A stretch of 64,000 nucleotides of DNA, from assembly GCA_004335835.1 (NCBI GenBank), contig RWJK01001936.1, forward strand, positions 1-64,000, written 5' to 3'. Each line of letters begins with the position of its first letter. The first letter of the stretch is position 1. This document shows positions 33,735 to 44,011 of this stretch, one piece after another. Made by a program: the position numbers and the translations under genes. Source of the stretch: Scenedesmus sp. ARA3. Lineage: Eukaryota > Chlorophyta > Chlorophyceae > Sphaeropleales > Scenedesmaceae. The notes below the pieces were generated by a model. It searched no databases. It saw only the letters and a list, made by a program, of their open reading frames with translations, and was not told the origin of the DNA.

Positions 33735-35483
33735 ATGACGATAAAGAACAAACTAGGGCGCAATGCAGCCCATCGATGGGCCATGCTCAGGTGAGGCAGC
33801 AGCCCTATACTGCTCTTGAAATGCTGCTGTGTCCTCTCATCCTGGCACAGCCCCGCCCATGGTTTGCAGTGTGCAAACCTGACCCGCTATGAAATATATA
33901 CAAATCAGTAGCATTGTTTGCTGTATTTCTGTCCTGTAATGCCTGCTATGTGTGAAGTTTTCACGCTGCACATGGCTGTGCCTGCTGCAGGACCATGGTG
34001 ACGCAGCTGCTTGAGCATGAGCGTATACAGACGACACTGCCCAAGGCAAAGGAGCTGCGCAAAGTGGCAGACCGCGTGGTCACGTATGCAAAGAAGGTGC
34101 GTCCTGCTTGTCTTCTGTGCAGTCATAGTGTCAGCAGTCATAGCGTCAGCAGTGGCAGGCAGCTGCTGCGCTGCTTGATGCCGCTTGTAGTGCATAGGCA
34201 GCTATGAGGATTGTAGCGCTCACGTGCGTGTTTACTCAGCAGTGGCAGTAACAGCAGCGCCACCTGAAGCTCTACCAGCATCATAGCAGCAGCAACAGCA
34301 GCAGCAGCACCGCCAGCGGCGATCGGGGATGGGCTGTTGGCCAACGCTGTGACAGCCGCGGCCACAACGTACGGCATGTCTGTGTTCTACAGTCTGTTTT
34401 GTGCCTGCAGAGCACCAGGAATAGGGCAGTGCTGTCTGGCGCAGTCGTGCACACTGAGCGGCACATATGTTGCTGCGCTGCATGGTAAACCCCTAAGCTG
34501 TGTTTGTTTGTGTTCTGATGGCTTTCCTCCGTTCGCAGAGCACTAAGACTGGGGCGGTGCTGGGTGGGGCGGTCGTGCGCACCCAGCACAACTATTTCTC
34601 GTGCTGCATGCTAATCCCTAGCTGCATGTCTGTTCTTCCGATGTTTTTCAAATGGCTGCAGGGCAACAAGACCGGGGCGGTGCTGGCTGGCGTAGGCGTG
34701 CGCACTGAGCGGGAGCTGCACAAGCTGCTGACAGTCATGGCGGAGCGCTACAAGCAGCCGTGCACACAACTCACTCAACCCCTGTGGTGTGTTTCTGTGT
34801 TGTTCACCTGCAGGGCCACAAGACTGGGGCAGTGCTGGCTGTGAGTTACTCTTGGTGCTGCACATCAATCCATGATAGCGTGACACGTTGCACGTGCATT
34901 GGTCATTTTGCAGGGCAACAAGACCGGGGCGGTGCTGGCCGGCGCAGTGGTGCGCACCGAGCGGGAGCTGCACAAGCTCATGACAGTCATGTCGGAGCGC
35001 TACAAGCAGCGGCAGGGCGGCTACACGCGCGTGGTGCAGCTGGGGCGGCGCCAGCATGATGCAGCTCCTATGGCCTACATCGAGTGAGTGGGCTGCTGCT
35101 GTCGCAATCATGCTGCAGATGCTCATTCATCTGTTTTTTGGGTGACTTGGCCTGGGATGACACAGGCGTGCGGCTTTGTCAGTCGCAGCGGCTGCCCAGG
35201 CGACCGAAGCATTCTGCTCGTGCAGGGTCGCATTCTTATCATGTACATAGTTATTGCAAGTTGAGGCATAGATGATTGTCGACTTGTTGCATTGTACTGC
35301 TGTGTGCTGCGCTGCAGGTATGTAGACAGGCCGGGGGAGCTGCGTCCTGCGCAGCCGCCGCAGGAGAGCCACATGCAGCGGGCAGCACAGGCGGCGCTGC
35401 GCCAGCGGCAGCGACAGCTGCTGCAGGAGTACAAGCAGCAGCAAGCCAGCAGACCAGCAGCCAGCAGCAGCAGTGGACAATAG
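33735..35483 (+). CDS. Mitochondrial ribosomal protein bL17m
   Basis: Large-subunit protein near the exit tunnel. Four exons in phase: 33735-33790, 33991-34096, 34914-35083, 35318-35483; about 165 residues. The first exon gives MTIKNKLGRNAAHRWAMLR, the bL17 start, without a presequence, as in plant mitochondrial forms. Then TMVTQLLEHERIQTTLPKAK and ELRKVADRVVTYAKK, GNKTGAVLAGAVVRTERELH, RYKQRQGGYTRVVQLGRR and DAAPMAYIEYVDR, all family hallmarks. A Gln/Arg-rich C-terminal extension of about 50 residues ends SSSSGQ. The 817-bp intron before exon 3 holds four extra copies of the exon 3 start. Confidence 0.92.
34411..34841 (+). repeat. Four intronic copies of the bL17m exon 3 start
   Basis: The real exon 3 starts at 34914 (GNKTGAVLAGAVVRTER). 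Copies start after CAG acceptors at 34411 (STRNRAVLSGAVVHTER), 34539 (STKTGAVLGGAVVRT), 34662 (GNKTGAVLAGVGVRTER, continuing through LLTVMAERYKQ) and 34815 (GHKTGAVLA, then GTGAGT). Spacings are 128, 123, 153 and 99 bp. The pyrimidine/TG-rich acceptor tract is duplicated along with each copy. The third is almost as long as the functional exon and the fourth has a donor directly behind 26 bases. Confidence 0.9.
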
Positions 35484-36023
35484 TGCTGCTGGCTTGGGGG
35501 TCTTGGGGGTTTGAAGCGTGAGGGGCAAGCGTGTAAGCCTGTGCAAGAGAGCAGAGTCTATTTGTAGCTGGCATGTCATTTGAGTTACGCACAGTGCTTG
35601 CACTGTGTCCATTGTACTAGTGTGCTTACGTAAATTCTGCAGCCATGAGTCCAGATGGCTGGGCTTTAGCAGCCATATTCCGAGTTCAGCCGGCGTGGGT
35701 TTGCCACATTGTGGTAGTGCGTGCTGTCAGTGCGGATGAGCTGCAGCTGGCAGCATGCACCCGCATTAGGTACAGCGGTGCCAGCTTGTTGACAGACTGG
35801 ATCTGTTCCTTGCCACTGACATCAGTCTGCTGTGAGATGCTGCGTCGGTTATGCTGCTGTATCCGTGTCACTCAGAGTATCTGGCTGTAACACAAGGTGA
35901 TGTCAGAGTTAACAGGGTGCAGGTCTTCAGGCCTAACCTAGGGTGGAGCACTGCGTACACGTAACAGCAGATTCGCCAGCGCACGTCGTGTAATCAATCA
36001 AGTTTTAATAGTCAGGATACGTG
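35484..36023. other. Intergenic, nothing recognised
   Basis: Downstream of bL17m and upstream of the ABM-domain gene. An 81-codon ORF at 35645 has no motif. Confidence 0.5.
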
Positions 36024-36764
36024 ATGCAGCTAGGGTTGTCAGCCGCGCCAGTGCCTGCCTGCTGCATGCTATCTCGGACACGGTCAGTTTCACGATCTGT
36101 TGCCTTGAAGCCGTTAGCGATGGCTTCGCAACGTTCATTTGGATCCAACAAACCAGTCAAAGGGGTGAGCGCATGCTGCCCGTACGCTCTCACCTTGGCC
36201 CAGAGTGCACACCCAACTGCTGCTTCCACTAGTGCTGCTGCTGCTGATACACCTAAAGGTGTGGTAGCAAGGTCATACCAACCTCCTCAGACAGCCATTG
36301 ACATGCACACTGTTTGAAACCGTAACAAAGGCTGCTGCATTTTGTGGCGCAGGGCTTCATTGTGCTTGTCACAGCACAGATAGGTGCAGGCCAGATGCCA
36401 AAATTCAAGGAGCTGTTTGCACCACTGGTGAGTAGGCAGCGCTGCACCAGCAGCATTTGCGCCTGCACTACAGCCGGCATGTGTTTTCAAGCAGCCGCTG
36501 GCAGCGCCTCTACACTTCTGCCAACACAACTGCACGCATTGGGTGTGCTGCCGCCCTCTCAGCGTTAAAGCAGGCACATTGCGATACGTTGGTATGTAAG
36601 CACTGCGTTGGCCTGGTCATATCTGTGTCAAGCAGACCACGCTGGAGCAGACGGATCAGTGCAGGCCGTGTGGCACGCCTTGTCTGCAATCCATGGTCTG
36701 TAAACTTTCATTGCACCCAGCCCGCACGGCGGCAGACCACTGACAGCTGCACCCGCGCCGCCGC

Positions 36765-36814
<50 letters not shown>

Positions 36815-37682
36815 GCCCTGGTGTCTGTGCAGGCTGCACATGTGGCGACGAATGAGGAGGGCTGCTATGCGTACGAGCTTTGTGTCAGCGGGGACAACCC
36901 GGACAAGTTCATCATCTACGAGCGGTGAGCGACTTTCAGAATGAGCTTTGGTAGTGTCGTCTCTCAACGTGTGCAACTTCCAAGTAGCGAGTCTCTTTGG
37001 GAACAGGGGCTGTGCGGGGTAGAGGCGAAGTTAGTGTGCCAGAAGCACCTGCGCCTCAGCATCATGGCGGCTGCATCTGAAGCTGCTAGAGCCGACTGCA
37101 ACGAGTTCAACGTGTGCAACTTCCAAGCAGCGAGGATGCTTATGAGAAGGCGTCGTGTCAATCAAACAGGGGTGGCTGTTTCTGCAACAAGCTACCAGGC
37201 ACTCCGCTGCTGCAGGGTTATAAGCCTGCAGCGCTGCTGCTGCAGGTACAAGCAACATCCTGCAATATGCTGCAGCACCGCTGCTGCTGCAGTTACCAGG
37301 ACAAGGAGTGAGTTGTGCTGTGCTCTTTCCTCCTGTCGAGCGACAAGGACTATGGCACGCGGACCCGGGGAGAATGGCAGTGTTCTGTGGTTTGAACAGC
37401 AGCACACGTATGCTTATCATGCTGCTGCTGGTGCAAGGACAAGGCGCATGTGGAGTAGTGCACTGGCAGTTGGGGCCCAGCCTGGGCAATGATGCTGTGG
37501 CCTTGAATAACAACATGACATTCTTTGTACGCTGCTGCAGCTACAAGGACAAGGAATATGTGGAGCAGGTGCACTGGCAGTCTGGGCCCTTCAAGGCCTT
37601 CCAGGAAGCATGCAAGGAGGCAGGCATTGAGTGGGTAGAGAAGAGCGTGGTCACATATGTGGAGGCGGATGTTGGCTTTTGA
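36024..37682 (+). CDS. ABM-fold (antibiotic biosynthesis monooxygenase-like) protein, organelle-targeted
   Basis: Small dimeric ferredoxin-like fold; enzymatic role unknown. Four exons in phase: 36024-36164, 36353-36427, 36833-36924, 37541-37682; 149 residues. Exon 1 is an Arg/Ser-rich targeting peptide (MLSRTRSVSRSVALKPL, MASQRSFG). The ABM core follows: GFIVLVTAQIGAGQMPKFKE, NEEGCYAYELC, FIIYERYKDKEYVEQVHW (the strand-turn-helix hallmark), then FKAFQEACKEAG and a final strand, VVTYVEADVGF. Lengths and order match single-domain ABM proteins. The last intron contains partial copies of the exon 4 start. Confidence 0.75.
36766..36813. repeat. (CTG)n microsatellite next to a splice acceptor
   Basis: About 15 CTG triplets lie just upstream of the ABM exon 3 acceptor (36832), forming part of its pyrimidine-containing tract. 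Confidence 0.9.
37290..37490 (+). repeat. Intronic copies of the ABM exon 4 start
   Basis: The real exon 4 starts CTACAAGGACAAGGAATATG at 37541. 37431-37487 repeats it for about 55 bases (TGCAAGGACAAGGCGCATG, then a GTGCACTGGCAGT block) but has an in-frame stop. A shorter copy (TTACCAGGACAAGGAG) at 37295-37310 runs straight into GTGAGT-like sequence. Confidence 0.7.
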
Positions 37683-38174
37683 GCTGCTGCAGGCTGTGAG
37701 TGAACCCATGATTTTGTTATGGGCAGGTCTGCTCTGCCATTGAGGTGCTGAGTGTTGCACTTGCTTCCACTTTGAAGTGGAATTCCATGCGTGCTGTTGC
37801 ATGTTTGTCGCCTTGAACCCTTTTGGATGTTGTGCACTGAGAGCAGTCTTTGTGGCAGCGGGATCAGCCCCTTCAACCAGTCAAGCATGCCTAGACTCGC
37901 ACATGGCAAGCTGGGAGGCTCAACGTTGCGGTTGAACTGCGGCAGGTGCCCTGGCCTGGCCAAGAACCCAGCCAGAACCTGATGACATGCCGTCGGTGCA
38001 CTGCCGGCATGCAAAACCAAGTGTAAACTGTTACGAATGATCGGTGGTATGGTCTGGTTGTCGAGTGATACACAGCAGCTGATATTGCCAGAGCGCTCCT
38101 ACCCCGCGAGCGCGTTTCCTTGCACATCACGTCCAGCCACATCCAAACAGCCAGAATCTCTTGACTACTTCCAC

Positions 38175-38762
38175 ATGAGTAATCCTTACCTAAGCACGGG
38201 CTCTTGGAGCCAGTGTGGTTCCGATACGCAACACCAGCAGTACCCACACAAACAACAGCAGTATGCACCTCAGCCGGCGTACCCCGCCCCTGCACCATAC
38301 CCAGCAGCTCCATCCTTCGCACAGTACCCAGCTGCAGTACCAACAGCGCCAGGAGGTGCAGAAAGCGCTTGGCAGCAATCCATGCAAGCAGCTCCTGCAG
38401 GACAGTACCAGCCCTATGCAGCAGCACAGCCAGGCAGCTGCAGCTCAGACCCCAACCTTCATCACCAACACCAGCAACAGCAGCAATACCCGCAGTACGA
38501 GCATTATCAGCAGCCAGACTGTGCTCAGCAGGCACAGCAGCAGCAGGGGCCCTTGCAGGAAGATGGCACAGCAATTGGCGCCGACGGCAGCAGGGGCTTA
38601 GGCACAGGCCTGTTAGGCGCAGCGCACAACATGCATAAAGTTGGGCTGGCCATGCATCATGTGGCCCACCCTGTGCAGGGGCTGAAGTACCATACGGTAG
38701 ATAAAGTGAAGCGCAAGCTGAAAGGCAAGGTCTGCCACCTTGTGGACAAGGTCATGCCGTGA
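38175..38762 (+). CDS. Pro/Gln/Tyr-rich protein, single exon, function unknown
   Basis: 195 residues from MSNPYLSTGSW; the frame is open upstream to 38037. The first 130 residues are Q, Y, P and A with QQYPHKQQQYAPQPAYPAP-type repeats. The C-terminal 45 residues are basic, His/Lys/Val-rich and probably amphipathic (HNMHKVGLAMHHVAHPVQG, KVKRKLKGKV). Such a Tyr/Pro/Gln-rich head with a basic tail recalls wall- or stress-associated proteins, but I recognise no family. Confidence 0.55.
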   Translation: MSNPYLSTGSWSQCGSDTQHQQYPHKQQQYAPQPAYPAPAPYPAAPSFAQYPAAVPTAPGGAESAWQQSMQAAPAGQYQPYAAAQPGSCSSDPNLHHQHQQQQQYPQYEHYQQPDCAQQAQQQQGPLQEDGTAIGADGSRGLGTGLLGAAHNMHKVGLAMHHVAHPVQGLKYHTVDKVKRKLKGKVCHLVDKVMP

Positions 38763-39662
38763 TGCAGCAGTTGAATCATGATGTTGTCCTGCAGCCACAG
38801 CTGGGCTGCATAGATACGTTGCGATAGGCTGGCATTGCATAATTAGTAAATGGAGAAGTGCATGCAAAGGTTGACTGTTGCTCAGAGGTTTGTTGGCTAT
38901 TATCCGGATTGTGCTATGCAACTGCTTCACCGGCAGCAGTGACCAGAACGTTGGGGGCTTACTGTTTTCAAATCGGCTTGCTGTTGCTGTGCTGTGACTC
39001 AACTGGTGGCAAGCTGAATGTCAGCAAGGTGCCTTACGTTGGATGACAGCAGTGCACTGCAGCTATATGGCTACGGCAATGCCCACCAGCGCACATCCCA
39101 GCATCCTTTTGTATGTGTTTACATCAAAATGTGTACTCATGGCCCTGGTCAAACCAGTTTCTGTAATGCTACAGTTTCTGCAGAAATGTTACCTTTGCTG
39201 CAGCTAGGATGGGTTGTGCAGGGTATCCCTTCCCTGCTGGTCACGTACAGAGCCTGCGGGCCAGCTGTGCACAGTGTGCACTGCACACCAGCAGCTGCTG
39301 CGCATGCCTTGCTGGTCACATGGCCAACTACGTGGTAACACTGCGGCATTATCGTTGGCAACTGTGACATAATAAGCAAGTGAATTGCACCATGCCGGAG
39401 ACTTCTGTAATGACAAGGGCTGTTGAAGTGAGGCCTATGCACCCGCCGCCAGCAAGACGTGCCACTGGCCCATGGGAGTGCCATTGAGTCAGGGGGCGCA
39501 CTAGGGCCCCTAGTAGTAAAGTTTAGGGAGTGGCACTTACGCCCTATCCCAGGAGGTGCCCAGAACCCGGATGCAATTTTCAAAGCATGGGAGTTCACAA
39601 CAATCTTTTACATGACTTCACATGCTCCATACAGCCAGGAGCCAACAAGGGGGCTCATCCGA
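38763..39662. other. Intergenic, nothing recognised
   Basis: Several short ORFs on both strands without motifs. This lies outside the left arm of the inverted duplication. Confidence 0.5.
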
Positions 39663-39933
39663 CATTGATATACAGGCTGTAGTGACGAACAAATAAACTC
39701 AATTGCCGCCAGGCTGACAGCTCTGACGGCTCAGCAAGTCAGTCGGACAACCACTGCTTGCTGCCTAACCTCATCCAACGATTTCAAAGGAATCAGCAAT
39801 ATATGTACCAGAAGGTTTCCCTTGTCTGCTCTCTGAAGGAATCGCTGCAGCATCCTGACATGCGCTGCCTTGTATCATGCAGGCTGGGGAGGCAGCGGCT
39901 TCGTCGCCACCGGTGCTGCAATCAGAATGGGCT

Positions 39934-40194
39934 CTAGAAGCTGGCCCCCATCATCTTGCGCCCTTCTGGTGCCTGCATGAGCTTGCGCCCCACGCAGTCG
40001 TAGCACTCGCAGCTCATGAAGCCGCTGCCCCCGCAGCACTTGCGCGCCCCGCAGTTGACAGCGCCGCAGCCCACAGGGCAGAAGAAGGCATCTGCTCCCG
40101 CCACCAGGGAGGAGATGGCGATTGCTGCCGCCAGCAGCAGCATCAGGGACATGCGGCCGACAGCGGGCTTGAAGAGGGAAGCAGAGGAGGCCAT
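39934..40194 (-). CDS. Secreted eight-cysteine peptide, gene A
   Basis: 86-residue precursor starting MASSASLFKPAVGR. The hydrophobic segment MSLMLLLAAAIAISSLVAG ends with ADA, a good signal-peptidase site before FFCPVGCG. The mature peptide is about 50 residues. Cysteine pattern: C-x3-C-x4-C-x4-CC-x7-C-x-C-x2-C, enough for four disulfides. After the last Cys comes a basic tail with two GRK sites (GRKLMQ, GRKMMGASF) that might be proteolytically trimmed. The ATG lies 10-25 bases after a CTGCAG acceptor, so the 5' UTR is probably spliced. The frame stays open further upstream, but the right-arm copy does not conserve that part. Role unknown: signalling, wall or antimicrobial functions are all possible. 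Confidence 0.75.
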   Translation of the reverse strand: MASSASLFKPAVGRMSLMLLLAAAIAISSLVAGADAFFCPVGCGAVNCGARKCCGGSGFMSCECYDCVGRKLMQAPEGRKMMGASF

Positions 40195-40678
40195 TGTTGC
40201 AATTGCCTGCATGGCGAGCAGGTGGACGGCAGCAGCAAAAAGGACCATGAGCAACAGCGATTGAGTGGTCATTCTGATTGCCAATGGCAGTGACAACTGC
40301 ACTGTACATTAGGACTGACGCCAGTTCTGCTGCAATGCCACCAGATGTGAGGCCAGGACGTGCTGATGTTGCGATATCATGATGAGCAGGTGTGGTTGCT
40401 GTATCCGCATGCCATGCGGGCGGACAGCTGTCCCCAAGCTGCAAGTGATGACATCTCCTTTGCAAAACAGTTCAGTTCGCTGGTGTTTGCTCTATAGCAA
40501 CAGATGGTTTGCTGACAACGACATTGCCGCACCTTTTGTGCTGTGATTTCAAAGAAGCCTAAGACTGCTCCACGTAAGGGTATCCGGACAGCAGCAGACG
40601 AAATGACGAGGATCCTGCGGAAAAGCTGTTCAATCTCAACACCGGTAAGTTGTGGGTGTTTTGCTGTATCTGCGTTGC

Positions 40679-40686
40679 TATATATA
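40679..40686 (-). promoter_or_regulatory. TATA box for peptide gene A
   Basis: TATATATA (palindromic), oriented here by the homologous right-arm box and by gene A lying downstream on the minus strand. Confidence 0.5.
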
Positions 40687-40866
40687 GTGCACGATCGCGT
40701 TCCAAGCTGCCGTGAGGCAGCTTCCGAAGCTTCCGGAACTTCGGGCTGTGCTTCTGCAGCTGCTGACTACTCGACCTTCCTTTTCACTAAGACCTTCAAC
40801 AGCTTCGGCCTCCACTGCCACGACGCACCTTCTCGTAACATCGAATGTTGTAGTTGCCCTCAGAGG

Positions 40867-40874
40867 TATAAATA
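40867..40874 (+). promoter_or_regulatory. TATA box for peptide gene B
   Basis: TATAAATA on the plus strand, 165 bp upstream of the predicted 5'-UTR donor of gene B. With the minus-facing box 190 bp away it makes a divergent promoter. Confidence 0.55.
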
Positions 40875-41382
40875 CAGCGCCCAGAGTACACTAGCACCAT
40901 CTGCCACCCAACCACCCCAACCACCAGTGCACCAGAAACTGTTGTCGCTGCTGCTGTTTACACTTGTAGAGCTACCTGCCAAGACGTTCAACAGCCAGGC
41001 CAGTCAACTCGCAACTTCGTGACGTTCACGAGTGAGTGTCATGCATTCAGTGCACTGCACATGGCATGCGCATGCCATGGCTGCAGCCATGGTACAGCCA
41101 GTCGATGGCCACGTTACAGCGCTAGCGCAGTAATCAGCAGTCAAGTCAAGCAGCGCAAGTTGAACATGGTCTGTGATGCCGTTGTACAGCAGCAGCATAG
41201 CCATGGGCAGAGCGCTAGCGGCCACTACCTGCATCACGGACAGCTGTTGATATGGTGTATGCATGCATCAGTTGCATGCACGCCATTGTACATCCTTGCC
41301 ACATCCTTGCCACACCTTGCCACAGGCAGTACTGCGGATTAAACCCACACTGTGTCTGCTTCCTGCCTGCCTGCAGGACCCT

Positions 41383-41583
41383 ATGGCTTCACCACGCACC
41401 TCAGCCCTGCCAGCCACCACCCGCATGGGCCTGATGCTGCTGCTGGGCACAGTGATCGCGCTGACATCACTCACAAGTGGAGCACACGCCTTCTTCTGCC
41501 CAGTGGGGTGTGGCGTGGTGAACTGCTCCGGCAAGTGCTGCCGTGGAACTGGCTTCATGTCGTGCGAGTGTGAAGACTGCTGA
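41383..41583 (+). CDS. Secreted eight-cysteine peptide, gene B
   Basis: 66-residue precursor beginning MASPRTSALPATTR. A signal segment, MGLMLLLGTVIALTSLTSG, precedes AHA and FFCPVGCGVVNCSGKCC. The pattern is C-x3-C-x4-C-x3-CC-x7-C-x-C-x2-C, one residue shorter in the third loop than gene A, and the protein stops right after the last Cys. The start lies 7 bases after an acceptor at 41376. A GTGAGT donor at 41032 would give a 345-bp 5'-UTR intron. It is divergent from gene A. Confidence 0.75.
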   Translation: MASPRTSALPATTRMGLMLLLGTVIALTSLTSGAHAFFCPVGCGVVNCSGKCCRGTGFMSCECEDC

Positions 41584-41924
41584 AGTGGCACGCCACTCAC
41601 CAGCGCTTCTGGCAGAGCAACAATGGCTAGGCAATTGTTGGTGTGCAAGCTGGTGTGCATATACATGTGAGGTGATGTAAATATACAGGAAGTATCTTGT
41701 AATTCAGCTTGTGCTGATTGGAGTTGCACAGCAGTTGCTTCTCTGCAGCGGTGGAGCCCCCTGAGCATGTTTGTTTACCATACAGGATGTTGGGTCATGT
41801 ACAGTTTGGCATTTTCAAACCGTTCAAGACGTTTTGACAAGGGCAGAAACATGATGTTGTTGATATTGTTGTATGTAACATGCAGAAGTATTTGCCAAGG
41901 ATCGAAGACCATGTGAACGGGGTT

Positions 41925-42115
41925 CACCAGAGACACCTGATGAACCCGGCACACCAGATGTACCAGACACGTCAACCAGACTACACCGAATGCACCAGAT
42001 AAGTCAGGCCCACCAGACACCTGATCCACCAGATGAACCGGGCTGACCGTATTCACCAAAATCTATTGGTTAGCCAGACACAACAGACACACTGGATTCA
42101 CCGGATGCACCAAAA
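41925..42115. repeat. Degenerate CCAGA/CCGGA minisatellite
   Basis: ACACCAGATG, TCACCAGA, CACCGGATGCACC and related 9-bp blocks in one orientation, clearly kin to the array at 3241-3690 but more diverged. Confidence 0.7.
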
Positions 42116-42338
42116 CTGACGGAAACCACAAGCCAGCCACACACAACACGCACACGGGACCGACCAGTAGCATATATCACAAATGAAACCATGTTTTTGC
42201 TAATTAATGGGCTACATTGTCCAATGTTCAACATGCCGGACCTGAGATAGATAGAGGGTCACATCATGCGGCATACACCACCACTAACACCTGGTATCAT
42301 TGGAAGCTGTAATAGCTCAGCTCGGGCTGTCACTCGGT

Positions 42339-42374
42339 TGGGGTTGAACCTCAACCGGTTGAGGTTCAACCCCA
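42339..42374. repeat. Perfect 36-bp palindrome
   Basis: TGGGGTTGAACCTCAACC is followed directly by its exact reverse complement with no loop. Each half contains a B-box-like GGTTGAACC or GGTTCAACC. Confidence 0.85.
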
Positions 42375-42416
42375 GGGAAACCTCTGTTAATGAGGTTGTC
42401 ATCGGCCGGACCTGAG

Positions 42417-42716
42417 CTTTGCTGCTGCTGCTGACAACACTGCTGCGCATGAAACACGACAATGCGCCTGCTGACGTATATTACCCAGCACATCTTTCAC
42501 ATACAGTACATCAGTACCTGAAGCATGGCTTGCTTGAGTGTCGGCCTACAATGTCCAACTTGCATGGCGTGGGGACTGATCGGCTCATGAGGTTTCAAAG
42601 CGGCTGCTGCTGACGGTACTGCTGCACGTGAACACGACAGCGTGCCTGCTGCCGTGAAAACATATGGCAAGTCTTTCATATAGCACACATCAGTACCTTC
42701 AGATCTCCTCGGCAAG
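42417..42716. repeat. Direct duplication, two diverged copies
   Basis: About 120 bp at 42417-42535 recurs at 42600-42716. Shared blocks: GCTGCTGCTGAC, ACACGACA-GCCTGCTG, TCTTTCATAT-GTACATCAGTACCT. Similarity is roughly three quarters by eye. Confidence 0.7.
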
Positions 42717-43810
42717 CTGCAAGCAGATGATTGTTGTGACAGAACTTGTGACCGCAGCAGAACAGAGATAGCCCATGCAGTATGAAAGCACAATGCATCA
42801 GGGCATGCACTGCGCATGCACAGCAGTGATACATGCCCAGTGCTGCCCCAACACACTTGCCTTGGTGTTGTGCTTTGTTTATGGTGGCATTGCAATGCCC
42901 ATGGGACTGAAGCAGCAGGTCGTTGGTTGGCTGCTAGGTCAATTGCTGACTGCCTTGTCAAGCCGTTTTTGCCTGGGGTCACCGCAGTGCATGCAAGCAC
43001 ATTCACCCTCCTCCTTCTGCGCTGTTTCAGTGGTGGTGATTCTATGGTTGTCGACTGGTACATACATTAATGCAGTGCATGCAACTTCTTAGAATATGCC
43101 TCATTGACACCATATACATTATCCATCACGACAAGCTGTGCTGCAGGAGTTTGTAGAACACATGTTGCGTCATAATATGTTACAACCGCTTAAGTTGGTG
43201 ACAATGCATTGCCACGTATCCCAGTGACATGTAATGACAGCCGGGTACACTTTAGATTTGGCTCCATCGCCGCACCCTCAACTGTTCAGCTGCACAACAA
43301 CTACTTCACAAGACAAGCGCCGTCCGTTTAGGTGCCCAGCCAGCCCACTGTGACAGCAGCGCTGTGCACGCTGTGGAAGTGCAGCAGATGTGGCTTGCAT
43401 AACAGCCGTCACCCCATGGTCCAGCACAGCGCAACAACTGGCTGCATCACATGCTGCACACATGCAGCGCGCTACATGCCATTGGCGGGCAGTTGCACAT
43501 TGACAATGTCACAAGAGTCTTGCTGCAGCACAGAAAGACAACACTCTTCCCTGGACATGACAGGCATGATCCGTTTGTATTCAACCTCAACCTGTACAAT
43601 GACTCAACATGGACTCTACAAAGCCTGTACCACATGACGGAACTGCCCAGGAGACATGCAGGACACTAAATCTGCACAGCAGTAGCTGCCTGTCTCCCTC
43701 CACCAACACAGCCCTATCTCTGCCAGCAGCACACACCAAGCTGAACTGCTTAGCCCCATGGGGCCAGCTGGCCAGCACTGCACTGCACTGCTGGTGGGTG
43801 CTGTGCCACT

Positions 43811-44011
43811 TCAGCAGTCTTCACATTCGCACGACATGAAGCCAGACCCGCGGCAGCACTTGCCGGAGCAGTTCACCACGCCGCACCCCACTGGGCAGAA
43901 GAAGGCGTGTGCTCCACTTGTGAAGGATGTCAGCGCAATCACTGTGCCCAGCAGCAGCATCAGGCCCATGCGGGTGGTAGCTGGCAGGGCTGAAGTGCGT
44001 GGTGAAGCCAT
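43811..44011 (-). CDS. Secreted eight-cysteine peptide, gene B'
   Basis: Inverted-duplicate partner of gene B. It differs at two of 66 residues (Phe for Leu in the signal segment, Ser for Thr in the loop after CC). All eight cysteines are kept. A predicted 5'-UTR intron runs from a GTGAGT donor (44334) to an acceptor just before the ATG (44018), as in gene B. Confidence 0.75.
   Translation of the reverse strand: MASPRTSALPATTRMGLMLLLGTVIALTSFTSGAHAFFCPVGCGVVNCSGKCCRGSGFMSCECEDC

Larger units (their letters stand above)
39663..41640. repeat. Left arm of a large inverted duplication
   Basis: The arm matches 43780-45775 in reverse orientation. Landmarks in order: the outer flank (AGGCTGACAGCTCTGACGGCT against the right arm's GCGCTGTCAGCCTGG), TACCAGAAGGTTTCCC (right arm GGGAACCTTCTGGTA), peptide gene A, GCAATGCCACCAGATGTGAG (right arm CACATCTGGTGGCATTGC), the TATA-bearing intergenic region, and peptide gene B. 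Coding parts are far more alike than the spacers. Confidence 0.8.
41641..43779. other. Spacer of the inverted duplication
   Basis: No gene recognised. It contains the degenerate minisatellite 41925-42115, a perfect palindrome at 42339-42374 and a direct duplication at 42417-42716. ORFs at 42775-43092 and 43332-43669 have no motif. Confidence 0.6.

Noticed and set aside
39875..40465. 196-codon minus-strand ORF over peptide gene A
   Set aside because: Different frame from the conserved signal-peptide and cysteine reading; not conserved in the right arm.
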